From Paraphaeosphaeria minitans (taxonomy: Eukaryota > Ascomycota > Dothideomycetes > Pleosporales > Didymosphaeriaceae), in NCBI GenBank assembly GCA_015832175.1, contig WJXW01000006.1, forward strand, positions 1,674,001 through 1,738,000: a stretch of DNA of 64,000 bases. The letters run 5' to 3'. The stretch's first letter is position 1; every line of letters begins with the position of its first letter. The notes beneath the pieces are model-generated. The model saw only the letters and a program-made list of their open reading frames with translations, ran no database searches and was not told the DNA's origin. Both the position numbers and the translations under genes were made by a program. Positions 13,016-23,049 of this stretch are shown piece after piece.

Positions 13016-13264
13016 AAAGCACTTAATGGCATGAAGTGCATCAAGGCAGCACAATTCCGAATGTACCTGGCCTCGGAGTTGGAAAGTTGCCATTACAAGC
13101 AGTCGGAGATGCATCGTTCGGAAGCTGCTGCGGCTCCACCGCGGCAGACCGACCGTTCCTTATCTGCGAGTTCTACGGGTCCATTTCACGACCCACGACC
13201 CAGTACACAGCAGCGGCATCATCCGAATCACCATGTCGCCGCGATCCGCTTTCATAACTAGCCG

Positions 13265-13278
13265 TGATAAGTATATAA
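13265..13278 (+). promoter_or_regulatory. GATA motif and TATA box upstream of the xanthine dioxygenase gene
   Basis: TGATAA at 13265-13270 is followed by TATATAA at 13272-13278. The TATA box is about 83 bp upstream of the chosen start (13361). A transcription start about 30 bp downstream would lie after the earlier in-frame ATG at 13295, which favours 13361. A GATA (nitrogen-regulator-type) site would suit a purine-use gene, but a single hexamer is weak evidence. Confidence 0.5.
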
Positions 13279-13360
13279 GAGTTGGTAACACGCCGTGAGA
13301 ATCCATGCCATCAAATCTCGAACACTCCAACTTAGAGACGCAACATATCAAACGCACAAC

Positions 13361-14494
13361 ATGCCTCACGCAACCACCTCCAACATCATCGTCCACCCGC
13401 TCCCACCCCGCTCAGGCTCCATCTACACCATCGGTGCCGAACTCCTCAACGCCAACCTCGAATCCCTCACTCCCCACGACGAAGCCACCATCAAGCACGC
13501 CCTCTACATCCACCAAGTCATCCTCTTCAAAAACCAAGCCACCCTCACCCCCTCCGCACAGTACGCCGTTACCCGCCTCTTCGATCCGGCGGCGACTTCC
13601 TACGGACACGGCAAAACCCTCGACGCCAAGCGCTCCGTCCTGCACCCAGATCTCAAAACCATCCCGCACCAGCCGCAGGTCCAGGTCATCGGGAACGGCG
13701 CCGTGCAAGAGTTTGAAGGGCTGCGGGACATCAGCCTGAAGCACCCGCACCACAGGACGTTCCACAGGGATGTGCTCGGCGACGATCTGGACCGCGACAA
13801 CACGCGGTTCTACAGGTGGCACATCGACGCCGCGCTGTACGACCTCGAGCCGCCGATGGCGACGTCGCTGCTCGCGGTCAAGGTGCCCAGGACCGAGTAC
13901 CAGACGCTGCGGTACGACGACGGGACGGGCGACGAGATGCGCGTGCCGCGCGGGAGCACCGTGTTCGTCAGCGGGGAGACTATGTACGACGGGCTCTCCG
14001 AGCAGGACAAGGAGTTCGCCCGCGAGACGAAGGTGCAGTATGCGCCGCATCCGTACATCTGGATGAGTGGTGCGCGGTCGCGGAGTACGGGACTGGGCAT
14101 GGTGTCTGAGGGGTTGGAGCTGGGTGCTGAGCAGCTCCCGCCGGTGGAGGAGGACAAGATCAAGGTCCTGCCGATGTGCTGGAAGAACCCTGTTACGGGG
14201 AAGCTGGCGCTGCAGATTCATCCGAGTGCGGTGCAGAAGCTTGTGTTGAAGGATGGCACTGTGGTGGATGATCTGGAGGAGGTGAGGAAGATTGTGTATA
14301 GGCTGCAGAGGCCGGGCATTGCGCCGGAGCTGGTGTTCCCTATTGATTGGGAGGAGGGCGACTTTGCCATCTTCAACAACAGGGGGGTGTTGCATTCTGT
14401 GACTGGAAGTTTTTTGCCAGAGGAAGTCCGCATTTTCAGGCAGTGCAACATGGCGGCTAGCCAACCGGTAGAGGGACCAGAAGAGAGTGCGTAG
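13361..14494 (+). CDS. xanA: Alpha-ketoglutarate-dependent xanthine dioxygenase (XanA type)
   Basis: Single exon, 377 residues from the ATG at 13361 (context AAC-ATG). An in-frame ATG at 13295 is less likely because a TATA box lies just upstream of it. It is a TauD-family Fe(II)/2-oxoglutarate oxygenase with the facial triad H154-x-D156 (in RWHIDAALYD) and H345 (in GVLHSV). Family-specific strings RYDDGTGDE, KVQYAPHPYIWMS, KNPVTGK and LQRPGIAPELV are those of fungal XanA. The known reaction is xanthine + 2-oxoglutarate + O2 to urate, succinate and CO2 in the cytosol, an alternative to molybdenum xanthine dehydrogenase in purine use. The GC-rich third codon positions produce long antisense ORFs. 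TAG stop. Confidence 0.9.
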   Translation: MPHATTSNIIVHPLPPRSGSIYTIGAELLNANLESLTPHDEATIKHALYIHQVILFKNQATLTPSAQYAVTRLFDPAATSYGHGKTLDAKRSVLHPDLKTIPHQPQVQVIGNGAVQEFEGLRDISLKHPHHRTFHRDVLGDDLDRDNTRFYRWHIDAALYDLEPPMATSLLAVKVPRTEYQTLRYDDGTGDEMRVPRGSTVFVSGETMYDGLSEQDKEFARETKVQYAPHPYIWMSGARSRSTGLGMVSEGLELGAEQLPPVEEDKIKVLPMCWKNPVTGKLALQIHPSAVQKLVLKDGTVVDDLEEVRKIVYRLQRPGIAPELVFPIDWEEGDFAIFNNRGVLHSVTGSFLPEEVRIFRQCNMAASQPVEGPEESA

Positions 14495-14713
14495 ACCATA
14501 TCGGAGGTTACGATACCATGACTATTTCGTTATTTTGTTGAAGGCCGTATGATATCCTATAGACGTGAACAATCTAAAATTACAACCCAAGAAACTCGCA
14601 ACTGTGCTTGCATACGCCATCATCATTCAAAATCCTTATTCCACATTGTGGTAACCAACGCATTTCTCCTGCAGGGTCAGGGCGCACCTACACCTTTGGT
14701 CAGACGCGACATC

Positions 14714-16263
14714 TCACTTCTTCTCGTCCTCTTCCGCCTTCCCACCCACGCCGCCAAACACACCACCCAAGAGGCCGCCAACTCCCTTCTGCACACCCCC
14801 AAGCGTACTTCCCACGCCGCCCACAAAATCCCCCTTGGTCAACTTCTCTACGCCATCACCCAGTCCGCCAGTGATCCCTCCGACCGCGTCCCCCGCTCCT
14901 TTCCCAACTCCACCCACGACATCTCCGACGGGCCCGCCGAGTGTACGCCCCACTCCTCCGACCGCGCCGTCGACGGTGCCGCCGAGGCCCTGTTGTTATT
15001 GTGGATTAGCATTGAATAGAACGATTAGTGAAACAGCAAAGAAAGCTTAGGAGAGACACACACCTTCCCCACTCCGCCGACCGTGTTGCCAACGCCAGAG
15101 CCGAGGCCGCTGGCTGTGCCTTTGATGTCGCCTTTGCCGATTGCGCCGGTGGTTTTGCTCACAGTGCCTTGGACGCCCTGGATCGTGGGTCAGCTTGATG
15201 AGGCTAGTCAACGCAGGTGGATGTAGGGAACTTGCCTTGGTGGCATATCCAGCGGTATTGTAGAGGCCGTCGACTGTCCCGGTGGCTGTCTTCCCCACGT
15301 TATCTGTGACATGCTTCACCGGCTTTCCGATGCCGGCGGGTACTTTGTCTAGTCCTTTTCCTGCTACGCCAGTGATGCCGTTCACCGTGGTGTTGAGTCC
15401 GGTAGTGGCGCTGTCGGCCACTGTATTTACAGTTCCCGTCGCCAGGCTGGTGCCTTTGTTCAGCCCACCAGTAACCGCATTTGAAGCAGTTCCGGCCATG
15501 CCGGGCTTCTTCGGGGTGGTAGGCTGCGCAGTCTTCTTCACTGCGGCGGGTGTGGGCTTCGTGCCATCGGCATTGACAGCTGGGGTTGATTTGGCTGGAG
15601 TCTTCTTGGCGGGTGTTGCTTTAGAAGCGGTTGAGGTTGCGGTGGCTGCAGACTTCACGGGTGTGGACTTCGTGGCATTTAGTTTTGGCGCTGCGCTAGT
15701 TTGGTTCTTGATGTTGGGACCTTTTACTGCTGGCGCTGATGTTGTTGATGCAGGTGTCGTTTTCTTCGCCGCAACTGGAGTCTTCGCGGCGGGCTTGGTT
15801 GCATCGCTGGCTACCGTTTTACTGGCAGCAGCGGGTGTCTTTTTCACGGGCGTCAAATTAGATGTATTGGATGATACCGTCTTTTTGGCGGCCGCGGGTG
15901 TAGAGGGCTTCAGAGGCGTGGCCTTCGCGGGGGTCGAAGTCTGTGATGCTGTTTTGTTAAGTTTTGCAGGTGCCTTTTTCACCGGTGTAGCTGCAGTTCC
16001 TGCTGTCTTTGTTGCGGCGGGCGTGGCCTTCTTGACTGGTGTCGCAGCCTTTTGTGTTGTTGACGCTGTGGTCTTTGCAGCTGATGTGGGCGCTTTCTTC
16101 GCAGTCGAAGCTCCTCCTCCCGCAACCTTTCGGAGGTTTGCTATGCCAGCTGGATTGGTTAGGACTATACTGACTATGCTGCGAGTAAAGCAATGCTCTA
16201 GATAGCCCGCGACATACCTTGAAGTGCAGCATTCTGCTTCTTCGTCTCTTCTAGAGCCGACAT
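14714..16263 (-). CDS. Low-complexity Lys/Pro/Ala-rich (histone H1-like) protein with Gly-rich tail
   Basis: Four exons: 16263..16218, 16149..15236, 15177..15064 and 14989..14714, giving 449 residues. Residues 1-15 are helical (MSALEETKKQNAALQ). The next 200 or so are repeats of TPVKKTPAA / AAKKT type, like a histone H1 tail. The C-terminal half consists of Gly/Val/Thr repeats such as TVNGITGVAGKG and GGVGKGAGDAVGGITGG, ending in EEDEKK. The intron at 15178..15235 has a GC donor (AAG|GCAAGT); the others are GT-AG. No enzymatic domain is seen. The basic region could bind nucleic acid, and the Gly-rich repeats resemble those in some fungal stress or cell-surface-associated proteins; neither function is shown. 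Confidence 0.72.
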
Positions 16264-16804
16264 GGTGCTGTTAATGACTGGCGTTTGAAGGTTAGGACTC
16301 TAGATTAGAACCCAAGAACAATTCTCAAATAGTATGGCGTCTATATGCACGCAGATCATACAAGGGCTGGATCGTTCGATGTTGGGAGTTGCGATATTTA
16401 TCCCATGACGCCTACGTCACCGCGCATGTTCACCACGCCGATCTGCGTCACCCAACCAAGCTTCAGCTAGAAACGACAGGCATCATCCAGATGGCGTGGA
16501 GGGCGGGGTTTAGCGAATAAGAGTCGATAATAACGTGACTGGGGATCCGATGAAGACCTGGAAATGTTGACGGTGTTCGGTGCTGTTGCTAGATCAAGGA
16601 AGTAAGCGACGCGCTGCAGATCTGGTTTGCCACTTTACGGACAGCATCAACGCGCAGTGTTCATCTAGCGAACATAGGTAATCAATCAAATCCAGACTTC
16701 GAATATGGGTATCAATGCTGAAAACAACGTTCGTATCTGGAATGTGGAAAGCGCCCCCCCAAAAACCGCATGTGTCGATTATAACATAATACAGCCCGAC
16801 AGAG
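16264..16804. other. Intergenic region, about 540 bp
   Basis: Left part is the 5' flank of the low-complexity protein gene; right part is the 3' flank of the PIF1-like gene. No gene or repeat was recognised. Confidence 0.6.
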
Positions 16805-18966
16805 TTACTGTGAGTCGTCCCGAATCCCAAACCGGTCTTGCAGGAACTCTTTCACTTGCGGGTTCCCGGAGCCTTGAGCCGAAGGTGGAAGAGATACAAC
16901 CTTCAAGCCCTCGAGTGATCGCGCACGGCTGACTTGAGGGGTATTAGCAGGCCGAATGGAGAAGGCGTGCATTGCAAAATACTTACGAGCTACATATGCT
17001 TGGCCTTGTTCGAAAGACTTTGACAAGTCTACAACAACTCGGTTCAACGTCATGCCCTACTGTTGTTAGCCCATCCCGAGGTAACACATGAATGTTTCAA
17101 GTTGCTCACCTGACTCTTGTGTGTAGTCATAGCCCAGGCAGCCATGAGTGGAATCTGCGTCCTGGATAGCAAACTGTGCGGTGTCGTATCTCCAAGCGAG
17201 TTAACCGTACAGTCGGCGTAGATTGTCCGCTGGACGCCGTTCAAGAAACTGAGTAAAACAATCAGGATCGAGAACGTCATATGTCATCGAAGATGGACTC
17301 ACCGAACAATTGGCCATGCCTTGAATTCCATCTGCTTCGCGTACTCCTGTAGTTGCCATTCGCGGAAAACGGCATGATCACCCTGCAGCACCTGCGCACC
17401 TATAGGGAGCCCATCGCGTTTCTCTCGACTGGTGGCAGCTTTCGGCAGATTCTTCGGATCGTAGTCTTCAAAGCCCTGAATAGTACCCTGTGAGCCATTG
17501 ACAAGGCCCGCGCCGATGTCAAGGTTATGTAGAAGTACCACAAGCATGCCCTTCTTCAATCTGATACAGCTCTCGAAGCGATGCTCTGCCAGAGCCTGCA
17601 AAGAGCCATCGGGTGCTTTGTATTCTCCTTTGGATTTGAGGTTGCCGTGGGCTTCGTTCCATTTAAAATGGTCGAGACAGTGGTAAGTTCGTTCGACAGA
17701 GCGTAGAGCCCTGAATCTCTCTTCGTTGACTCTGTTCACTTCTGCCCTTGTCGCGAAGAGTTGTATGGCATTTCGAGTTTCTGATTCGTGATTCAACAGG
17801 AGGTCCGTTTCCGTCGCAAATAGCCGAATGCCCATTCTGAGTTTGTTGAGCATGTTGATGAAAGCCCGATCACTTTGCCGATGGATCTCTTGGAGATTGA
17901 CGTGAACAAAATCACACTCTTGCCATGCTGTACTTCGAAACGCCCACTTGTCCTTATCGTAGAATATGCCGTGAGCTCTGCACTTATACTCAGTCTCTTC
18001 TTTATTCACAATCGTTTCTCTACCACATTCGATACAATATCTGAAAGGTTTGACTGGGGGCAGCTGACAGAAATCGCCCGTCACGACGACTTGCACGCCA
18101 CCAAAAGCAGTCTCGTCGTTCCTTGCCTCTTTCATGAGGTGGTTGATACGCTCAAAATGGTGGTTCTCGACCATGCTGATTTCATCGATCACCAATACGT
18201 CAGTTTCATTCAATCGTTTATGCACAAATCTGCCGTGTCCAGTCGCTCTCAAATCTTTTAGAGGCTTTTTGTGATGGTCGGGAGTCCATCCAGCATATGT
18301 CCACGTCGTCGATCCGTTGATATCGAGGGCAGCTCGGCCTGTGGGAGCAATGATGTTGACTTTCATGCCTTTTTCCTCAAAGCGCTTCACGAAAGCCTTG
18401 AGCATTGTAGACTTTCCGCACCCAGCAGATCCTGTGTAGAAGACATTTCGGCCGCCAAGAATGACATCCATCAAGTCAGCCTGCTCCTTGCACAGTGTGG
18501 GCTCCACAATAGGTACAATATCTGCAGCTGGGTTGTCGGGTGGCGCGACAGGGTTGTTGAATGTTTTGACGAGCTTCTTGAATTGCGATTTCGACTCAAT
18601 TCCCGCACCGTCCATTTGGGGATATCGTCCTGGTATGGGCGGAGAGTCGAAGACCAATGGGTTGGTTTGTGAGCCTACTATTGGTAGTTGTGGATAAGGC
18701 ACTGGCTGTGCTCTATTCACTGGCGGCGGTAGCTGACCGTCATCGTCGCTTAATAGGTCGATAATAACAGGTTGTTTGCGAATCCCTGCCGGTGACCTTG
18801 ACGCAGGAATTTGTTGTCTCTTGGGAGGCGGTGGGTGTGCGCTTGTGCTATCTCTTTGCCGTTTGTTCTGGCCTTCTTCTCTAGGCCTCGCGCTGGGTTC
18901 GTTGGCAGGAGTCGCACCCGCATGCATCCCAATGTGCCATGGAAAGACCTGTTGCCGTTGCACCAT
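16805..18966 (-). CDS. PIF1-family ATP-dependent DNA helicase
   Basis: Exons 18966..17303, 17248..17110, 17056..16987 and 16932..16805 encode 666 residues with three 53-54 nt introns. A disordered N-terminus of about 150 residues includes a SIM-like VIIDLLSDDD. The SF1B helicase core follows: motif I GSAGCGKSTMLKAF, motif II VIDEISMV, motif III GDFCQLPPV, EIHRQSD (motif IV region), and the C-terminal THKSQGMTLNRV then YVALSRARSLEGL (motifs V/VI). Between motif III and the EIHRQ motif there is a Cys-rich insertion (C-x2-C then C-x2-H spacing) that may bind zinc. PIF1 helicases unwind DNA, including G-quadruplexes, in nucleus or mitochondria. Which paralogue this is (Pif1, Rrm3 or an expanded fungal clade) is not resolved; no clear mitochondrial presequence is seen. 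Confidence 0.9.
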
Positions 18967-19488
18967 TCTCTTTGCCGGTCACCGCATCTAGGGTAGGGCG
19001 GGTTTCTCTATGGGCTCGGTGCCTGGCTGCTGCGTGCGACAGGGTGCCAATGTATGTGCGGCCTACAGCGAAGGCTTTGCGAAATCGATGTTCAAGTGAC
19101 GGTCGGGGGTAGGTAGATCGGCGCAGAGAGTTGCGAGGGTTTCGGCGAGGAAAACAGGCGCAAGAATATCTAGTATCACATACACAGAGGCACCCAACAA
19201 GTTGGAAGACGTTACGAATGGCGGGACTAAAGCGCAGAAGGGAGGGGGGAGGTGCGGCGTCCAAGCGAATCGCGAACGCGTAGAGCCGACATGGGAGCCA
19301 CGCGAGATCACGCGCTAGGTAGTTCAGCCCTTCCGGACATTGTTAGATTGTGCGATTGATTGGCAAAACCTCAATGTGCTGTTCAAGCAATGATGTATGT
19401 GAATTCGAATCAGTCATTGTGATTGACATCAATCGGCTCTACATATACCTACGCTTGCACGCGGCTGGCAGATACGCTTGAGATCAAG
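18967..19488. other. Intergenic region, about 520 bp
   Basis: This lies between the PIF1-like start and the Rrn9-domain protein stop. Nothing beyond short random ORFs is seen. Confidence 0.6.
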
Positions 19489-21819
19489 CTACGTAGGGTA
19501 CTGGCAACTCTCTTCTTGACCGCTCCGCTCACACCTGGCGCATGGTTGGCCGTAATCGCACCTCTGCTTCCGACGCCTGCAGTTGAGACATGCTTCCCTC
19601 ACATAAGTAACCCGGTATTCACAAGTTTCTCCCTCTCCCAGTTTTTTGCATCTTTCGCACGGCCGGTTTCCGTCACAGAGTTTCTTCCTGCGGGAACAAT
19701 TTATGCACGTCTTCTTAGGCTTTGACTGTCGCCTGGGGTTCACGGCTGGATCTTCAATTTGCGGTGGCACTGTCCGCTCTTCGTCCTCTTGTTCATCCTG
19801 TGTAGTATATGCGCTGGTGATAGTTGAGGTGGGCTTGGAGTCCAATCGTTGTCGTTTTCGTCTAGGCATCTCAGTTTCAGTTTCTGTCGCCTCACTCTTT
19901 GCTCTGCCATGCCCTAGCCACCCTGGCTTAGCCCAAACTGGCTGTAGATAGCCATCGATATGCACGCCTCCAACCGTTCGCTCCTCATTGTCGGAGTCGT
20001 TCGTCCGAGGATCATATCCATGCTTGCGCCGAACATGCTCTGTAAGACGACTAGAGCCGCTGAAAGCTTTCAGGCTACCAAGACAGTCCGTATGCGGGCA
20101 TCGCAGGCTACCGGGATCGAAGTAGGGTCGTTTGGCCAATGAAGTCCGGACTTGTTCAGAAGATTCGGGTTCGCGCACTGCATCACCAGGGACAGTTTGC
20201 GTTTCGTCAGGTGCCAAAATTGTGTAAGGTGTGTACTGAACTGCTTCCATGGTAGACAGCGAAGCCAGGCCTTCACCGAAGGTTCGAAAGTTCATTTGTT
20301 CACCAAAAAGAGAAGCGCATCGCTGAGCCGCATTCTCAACCACCCGCTTGTCGAACCCGGCAATAGCTGCGAGACCAAGCAGTTCACTCCAATCCATCAA
20401 ACCTGCGCCCTTTCGGACCTCCGCATTACTAGAAGCGTTACTGTGAGGGCTGCTGTTTCCCGAACCAGATCGAGCACGTGTATTTTTCGGTTTCTCGTCC
20501 GCACGTTCATCTTCACTCTCAAGATCACCACCATACTCCGATGCAGAGTCGCTGTCTGCAGCATTTTGTGGATTTTGCGCCTGCTTCTGGGGCCTGAGGG
20601 GCTGCTTTTTGTTGTTAGTCCTCTTGGGCGCACGAGAACGCGACTGGGGTCTTGACAGAGATCTAGCACGCGGTGCAGGTGTCTCTCCATCTGTCGTGTA
20701 GTCGCTTCCGGAGCCAGAGCGATGCAGACCATCACCGGCGTGATTCAATCGATTTCTGTGGACTGCCAGCGCTAGCTTATCGATTCCAGACAGGAGTGAA
20801 TTGATAGAAGGCTCAAGTATTCGTCTGGCCTCATCGTCGTCAGCGAGGAAAGTGGCCTCAGTGGCCGACTGCGGTGAACTAGGCAAGCCTCGCTGCCTAC
20901 TTCGGTTCGGGAATGTGCTCTCTGACTCGCTGTCGATCGAAATTCCTTGCGTCGGGTCGTTTTCAGTGTCGACATCCAACTCGTCCAATTGTCTAGTGAT
21001 CTGTTCCCCATCTGTCTCAGAAGAATAGAGCTTCGAGCTGGCACCTTTTGCCTTTTTCTTGTTCGCGATGCTGCTCTGAACTACAGGTTGCACCTCAGCT
21101 TCAGAATCCGAGCTGGATGGAGATGCGGAAGAGATGGTGATCGTTTCAGCGTGCAATCCCTTCTCCTCATCGGCCGTCGGCCCGCTTGCCCAATTGTCTT
21201 TCGCCGTCCGCAAGAATAGCGCCAAAAGTTCTTCCCGTATGACTTCTCCGCTTTTACGATCGGTCGCACTGCTGACGTACCATTCGTCTTCAAAGTCTTC
21301 AGTTCTGTGCGTCGCAGATTCCTTTGGTAGGAGGCGCTTCGGTGGCAGAGGCCATGCAGTCCACAACCTCGAAGGCACCAGCTCTGTCTCCAAGTCGCCA
21401 GTAAGAGGGTCCCTAAATTGTAGCTCTCCGCCCTTCTTCAGCCATGCATCCTTGCTCTGCCAATCTTTGATCTTTCCCAGCTGTTCTTCGGGAAGCCATA
21501 AGCGACGTTTGAGACTATGCGCATTGTAGAGGTGTGCAGCCAGGTCTGCAGATTCGATGTTTTCCAATGACTCTGCGATCGCGCGATCCGCTTCTGTGTA
21601 TCTCCGCCATGTTTGGGGCTTGACGATGCGCTCTTCGAGAGGGGCGATCTCTGCTTCTGGGGAGCTGGGCTGGGAAAATTCGTCGAGCGAGTCATCGGGA
21701 TCGGGCGCGGCAAATGGTAGTAGAGGCGCATCTTGCGCATCCTGACGGCTTGACGAGCGTTCTGATGGTGAGGACGACGGGGCCGATGCGATGCTTTCAT
21801 CACCACCAAACAAAGACAT
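19489..21819 (-). CDS. Rrn9-domain protein with C2H2 and tandem Zn(II)2Cys6 motifs
   Basis: Single exon, 776 residues from the ATG at 21819 (MSLFGGDES). The frame stays open 43 codons upstream, but that part looks like leader sequence. Residues of about 75-125 (WRRYTEADRAIAESLENIES, then DLAAHLYNAHSLKRR) match the Rrn9 domain of the RNA polymerase I upstream activation factor. A long acidic, Ser-rich disordered middle follows. Near residue 620 there is a C2H2-like finger (CPHTDC ... HVRRKH). The last 80 residues carry two consecutive zinc clusters with exact C-x2-C-x6-C-x5-C-x2-C-x8-C spacing. A role in rDNA transcription initiation is inferred from the Rrn9 domain; the zinc motifs suggest direct DNA contact. 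Confidence 0.8.
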   Translation of the reverse strand: MSLFGGDESIASAPSSSPSERSSSRQDAQDAPLLPFAAPDPDDSLDEFSQPSSPEAEIAPLEERIVKPQTWRRYTEADRAIAESLENIESADLAAHLYNAHSLKRRLWLPEEQLGKIKDWQSKDAWLKKGGELQFRDPLTGDLETELVPSRLWTAWPLPPKRLLPKESATHRTEDFEDEWYVSSATDRKSGEVIREELLALFLRTAKDNWASGPTADEEKGLHAETITISSASPSSSDSEAEVQPVVQSSIANKKKAKGASSKLYSSETDGEQITRQLDELDVDTENDPTQGISIDSESESTFPNRSRQRGLPSSPQSATEATFLADDDEARRILEPSINSLLSGIDKLALAVHRNRLNHAGDGLHRSGSGSDYTTDGETPAPRARSLSRPQSRSRAPKRTNNKKQPLRPQKQAQNPQNAADSDSASEYGGDLESEDERADEKPKNTRARSGSGNSSPHSNASSNAEVRKGAGLMDWSELLGLAAIAGFDKRVVENAAQRCASLFGEQMNFRTFGEGLASLSTMEAVQYTPYTILAPDETQTVPGDAVREPESSEQVRTSLAKRPYFDPGSLRCPHTDCLGSLKAFSGSSRLTEHVRRKHGYDPRTNDSDNEERTVGGVHIDGYLQPVWAKPGWLGHGRAKSEATETETEMPRRKRQRLDSKPTSTITSAYTTQDEQEDEERTVPPQIEDPAVNPRRQSKPKKTCINCSRRKKLCDGNRPCERCKKLGEGETCEYRVTYVREACLNCRRRKQRCDYGQPCARCERSGQEESCQYPT

Positions 21820-21960
21820 CTTGACTGATGTCCAGTTTCGGTGGGTGTGCGATGCGTGTGCGGCGTTGGTTGAGGTACATGGTGGGGTGCTATAGAGGTG
21901 AAGCGCGAGTGCGGCGGGGAGTCTTTTCCTGGCGGAACGCGACAGCACGTGAACTAGTAC

Positions 21961-22583
21961 CTACCTACGGTAGCGTGATTTGGACTTGGCGAGAATCATC
22001 TCGAGTAGCTCAACCGGGTTGTACTCAACACCTTTTGCCACCATCTGCGCTGTTAGCCATTCGAAGTCCCGGGGGTCAGCACCATTGTTCCCGTCTCGGT
22101 CCATGAAGGCTCTAGTCTTCATCCGCCACAATTCTGGCATCGGGGCCACCTAAACCCCACCCATCTCTATAGGTGCGTATTTCAACGCCGGGCAGACCTC
22201 ATTGCCCAGCTCAATCACATCTACGGAAATTGTAACATCGGCGCCGGCGCCAAGACATCCGGTATATTGGACGGACACTAATTAGAGATACAATTAGCAT
22301 GACAAGAAATGCAAGACGGTATGGGGACAAGGTAGGTATAGTCACAGCCATCTAGCACTACGGAAAACCGCCCTTCCTTGCGCGCCTCTTCAAGAAACGC
22401 CCAAAGGGCAGCAGGCGTGCCAACTACGTCGATGTCCCCAGGTCGACGCCTGGAGCCATGGCACACCATAGCTCCACTCCCAACGAAAACAAAGTCGGGG
22501 CGGAGGGCCGGGGGGACAAGCGACGAAGCAGCCGCGCAGGTTTCTTTGAGAGCGGCAAGGTGGGCGGGGGTGATGGTAGCCAT
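21961..22583 (-). pseudogene. Nucleotidyltransferase-like gene, apparently disrupted
   Basis: From the ATG at 22583 the frame encodes VFVGSGAMVCHGSRRRPGDID, with the GS...DxD pattern of the nucleotidyltransferase fold, up to about 22330. A second segment, frame defined at 22275, continues through VIELGNEVCPALKYAPIEMGG, then hits an in-frame TAG at 22150-22152. It resumes in the same frame with PMPELWRMKTRAFMDR and DPRDFEWLTAQM, the typical C-terminal helix of this family. The intron between the first two segments is not clear: the acceptor CTAATTAG is good but no strong donor of correct phase is found. A recent nonsense mutation plus a doubtful splice site suggests a decaying gene; a sequencing error cannot be excluded. 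Confidence 0.55.
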
Positions 22584-23049
22584 GATATGTAATTATATAT
22601 GGTATGTTATGCTGGGAGACGGATGGTACGTGATGCTGTTGTGAGGCTTATGTCTGTTTACTACACACATGTAGGATGTCAACAAAGACCCAGTGCATCT
22701 CTGGTTCATACCTTCCCAAATTGACCGCCCACCCAAACTCAAAACCTCCACTCTTTCCTTGCTCCAAAGTTCAAGCATGTTCGCGTACAGTATTCTTCCC
22801 CGTATTACCTTTTCTCTTCGCCGTCATGTACCTACCTTACCCTCTCAACTCTGTCAACACTATTTTTATAGAATCAGGTGTGTATGCGTGCAAAACTCGC
22901 TTTGGAAGGCCTTCATCGCATTTTCTTACTTCAGGGTAGCGTGACTAGACTCAAGTATGCGTGCGTGCAAAATTCACTTTTGAACACTCTTAACACTTTC
23001 GTTGCTCAAAGCAGCCTGAATGGACTCAAGTATATTTATGTAAAATATT
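22584..23049. repeat. Intergenic region with degenerate direct repeats
   Basis: Three or four degenerate copies of a motif like TGTATGCGTGCAAAACTCGCTTT occur near 22880, 22955 and 23031 (and weakly near 22783), spaced about 75-100 bp apart with related flanks (ACTCAAGTAT). The region is AT-rich relative to its neighbours. No coding gene is supported. Confidence 0.45.

Noticed and set aside
13412..14464. Minus-strand open frame of about 350 codons
   Set aside because: Antisense shadow of the xanthine dioxygenase gene, which has complete catalytic motifs.
15282..16205. Plus-strand open frame of about 307 codons, very hydrophobic (Val/Ala/Phe)
   Set aside because: Exact antisense of the Lys/Pro/Ala-rich protein gene. 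The hydrophobicity is the mirror of its codon bias, and the sense strand gives a consistent multi-exon gene.
21820..21948. 43-codon N-terminal extension of the Rrn9-domain protein
   Set aside because: The ATG at 21819 has a good context and starts the acidic N-terminus; the extension looks like leader sequence.
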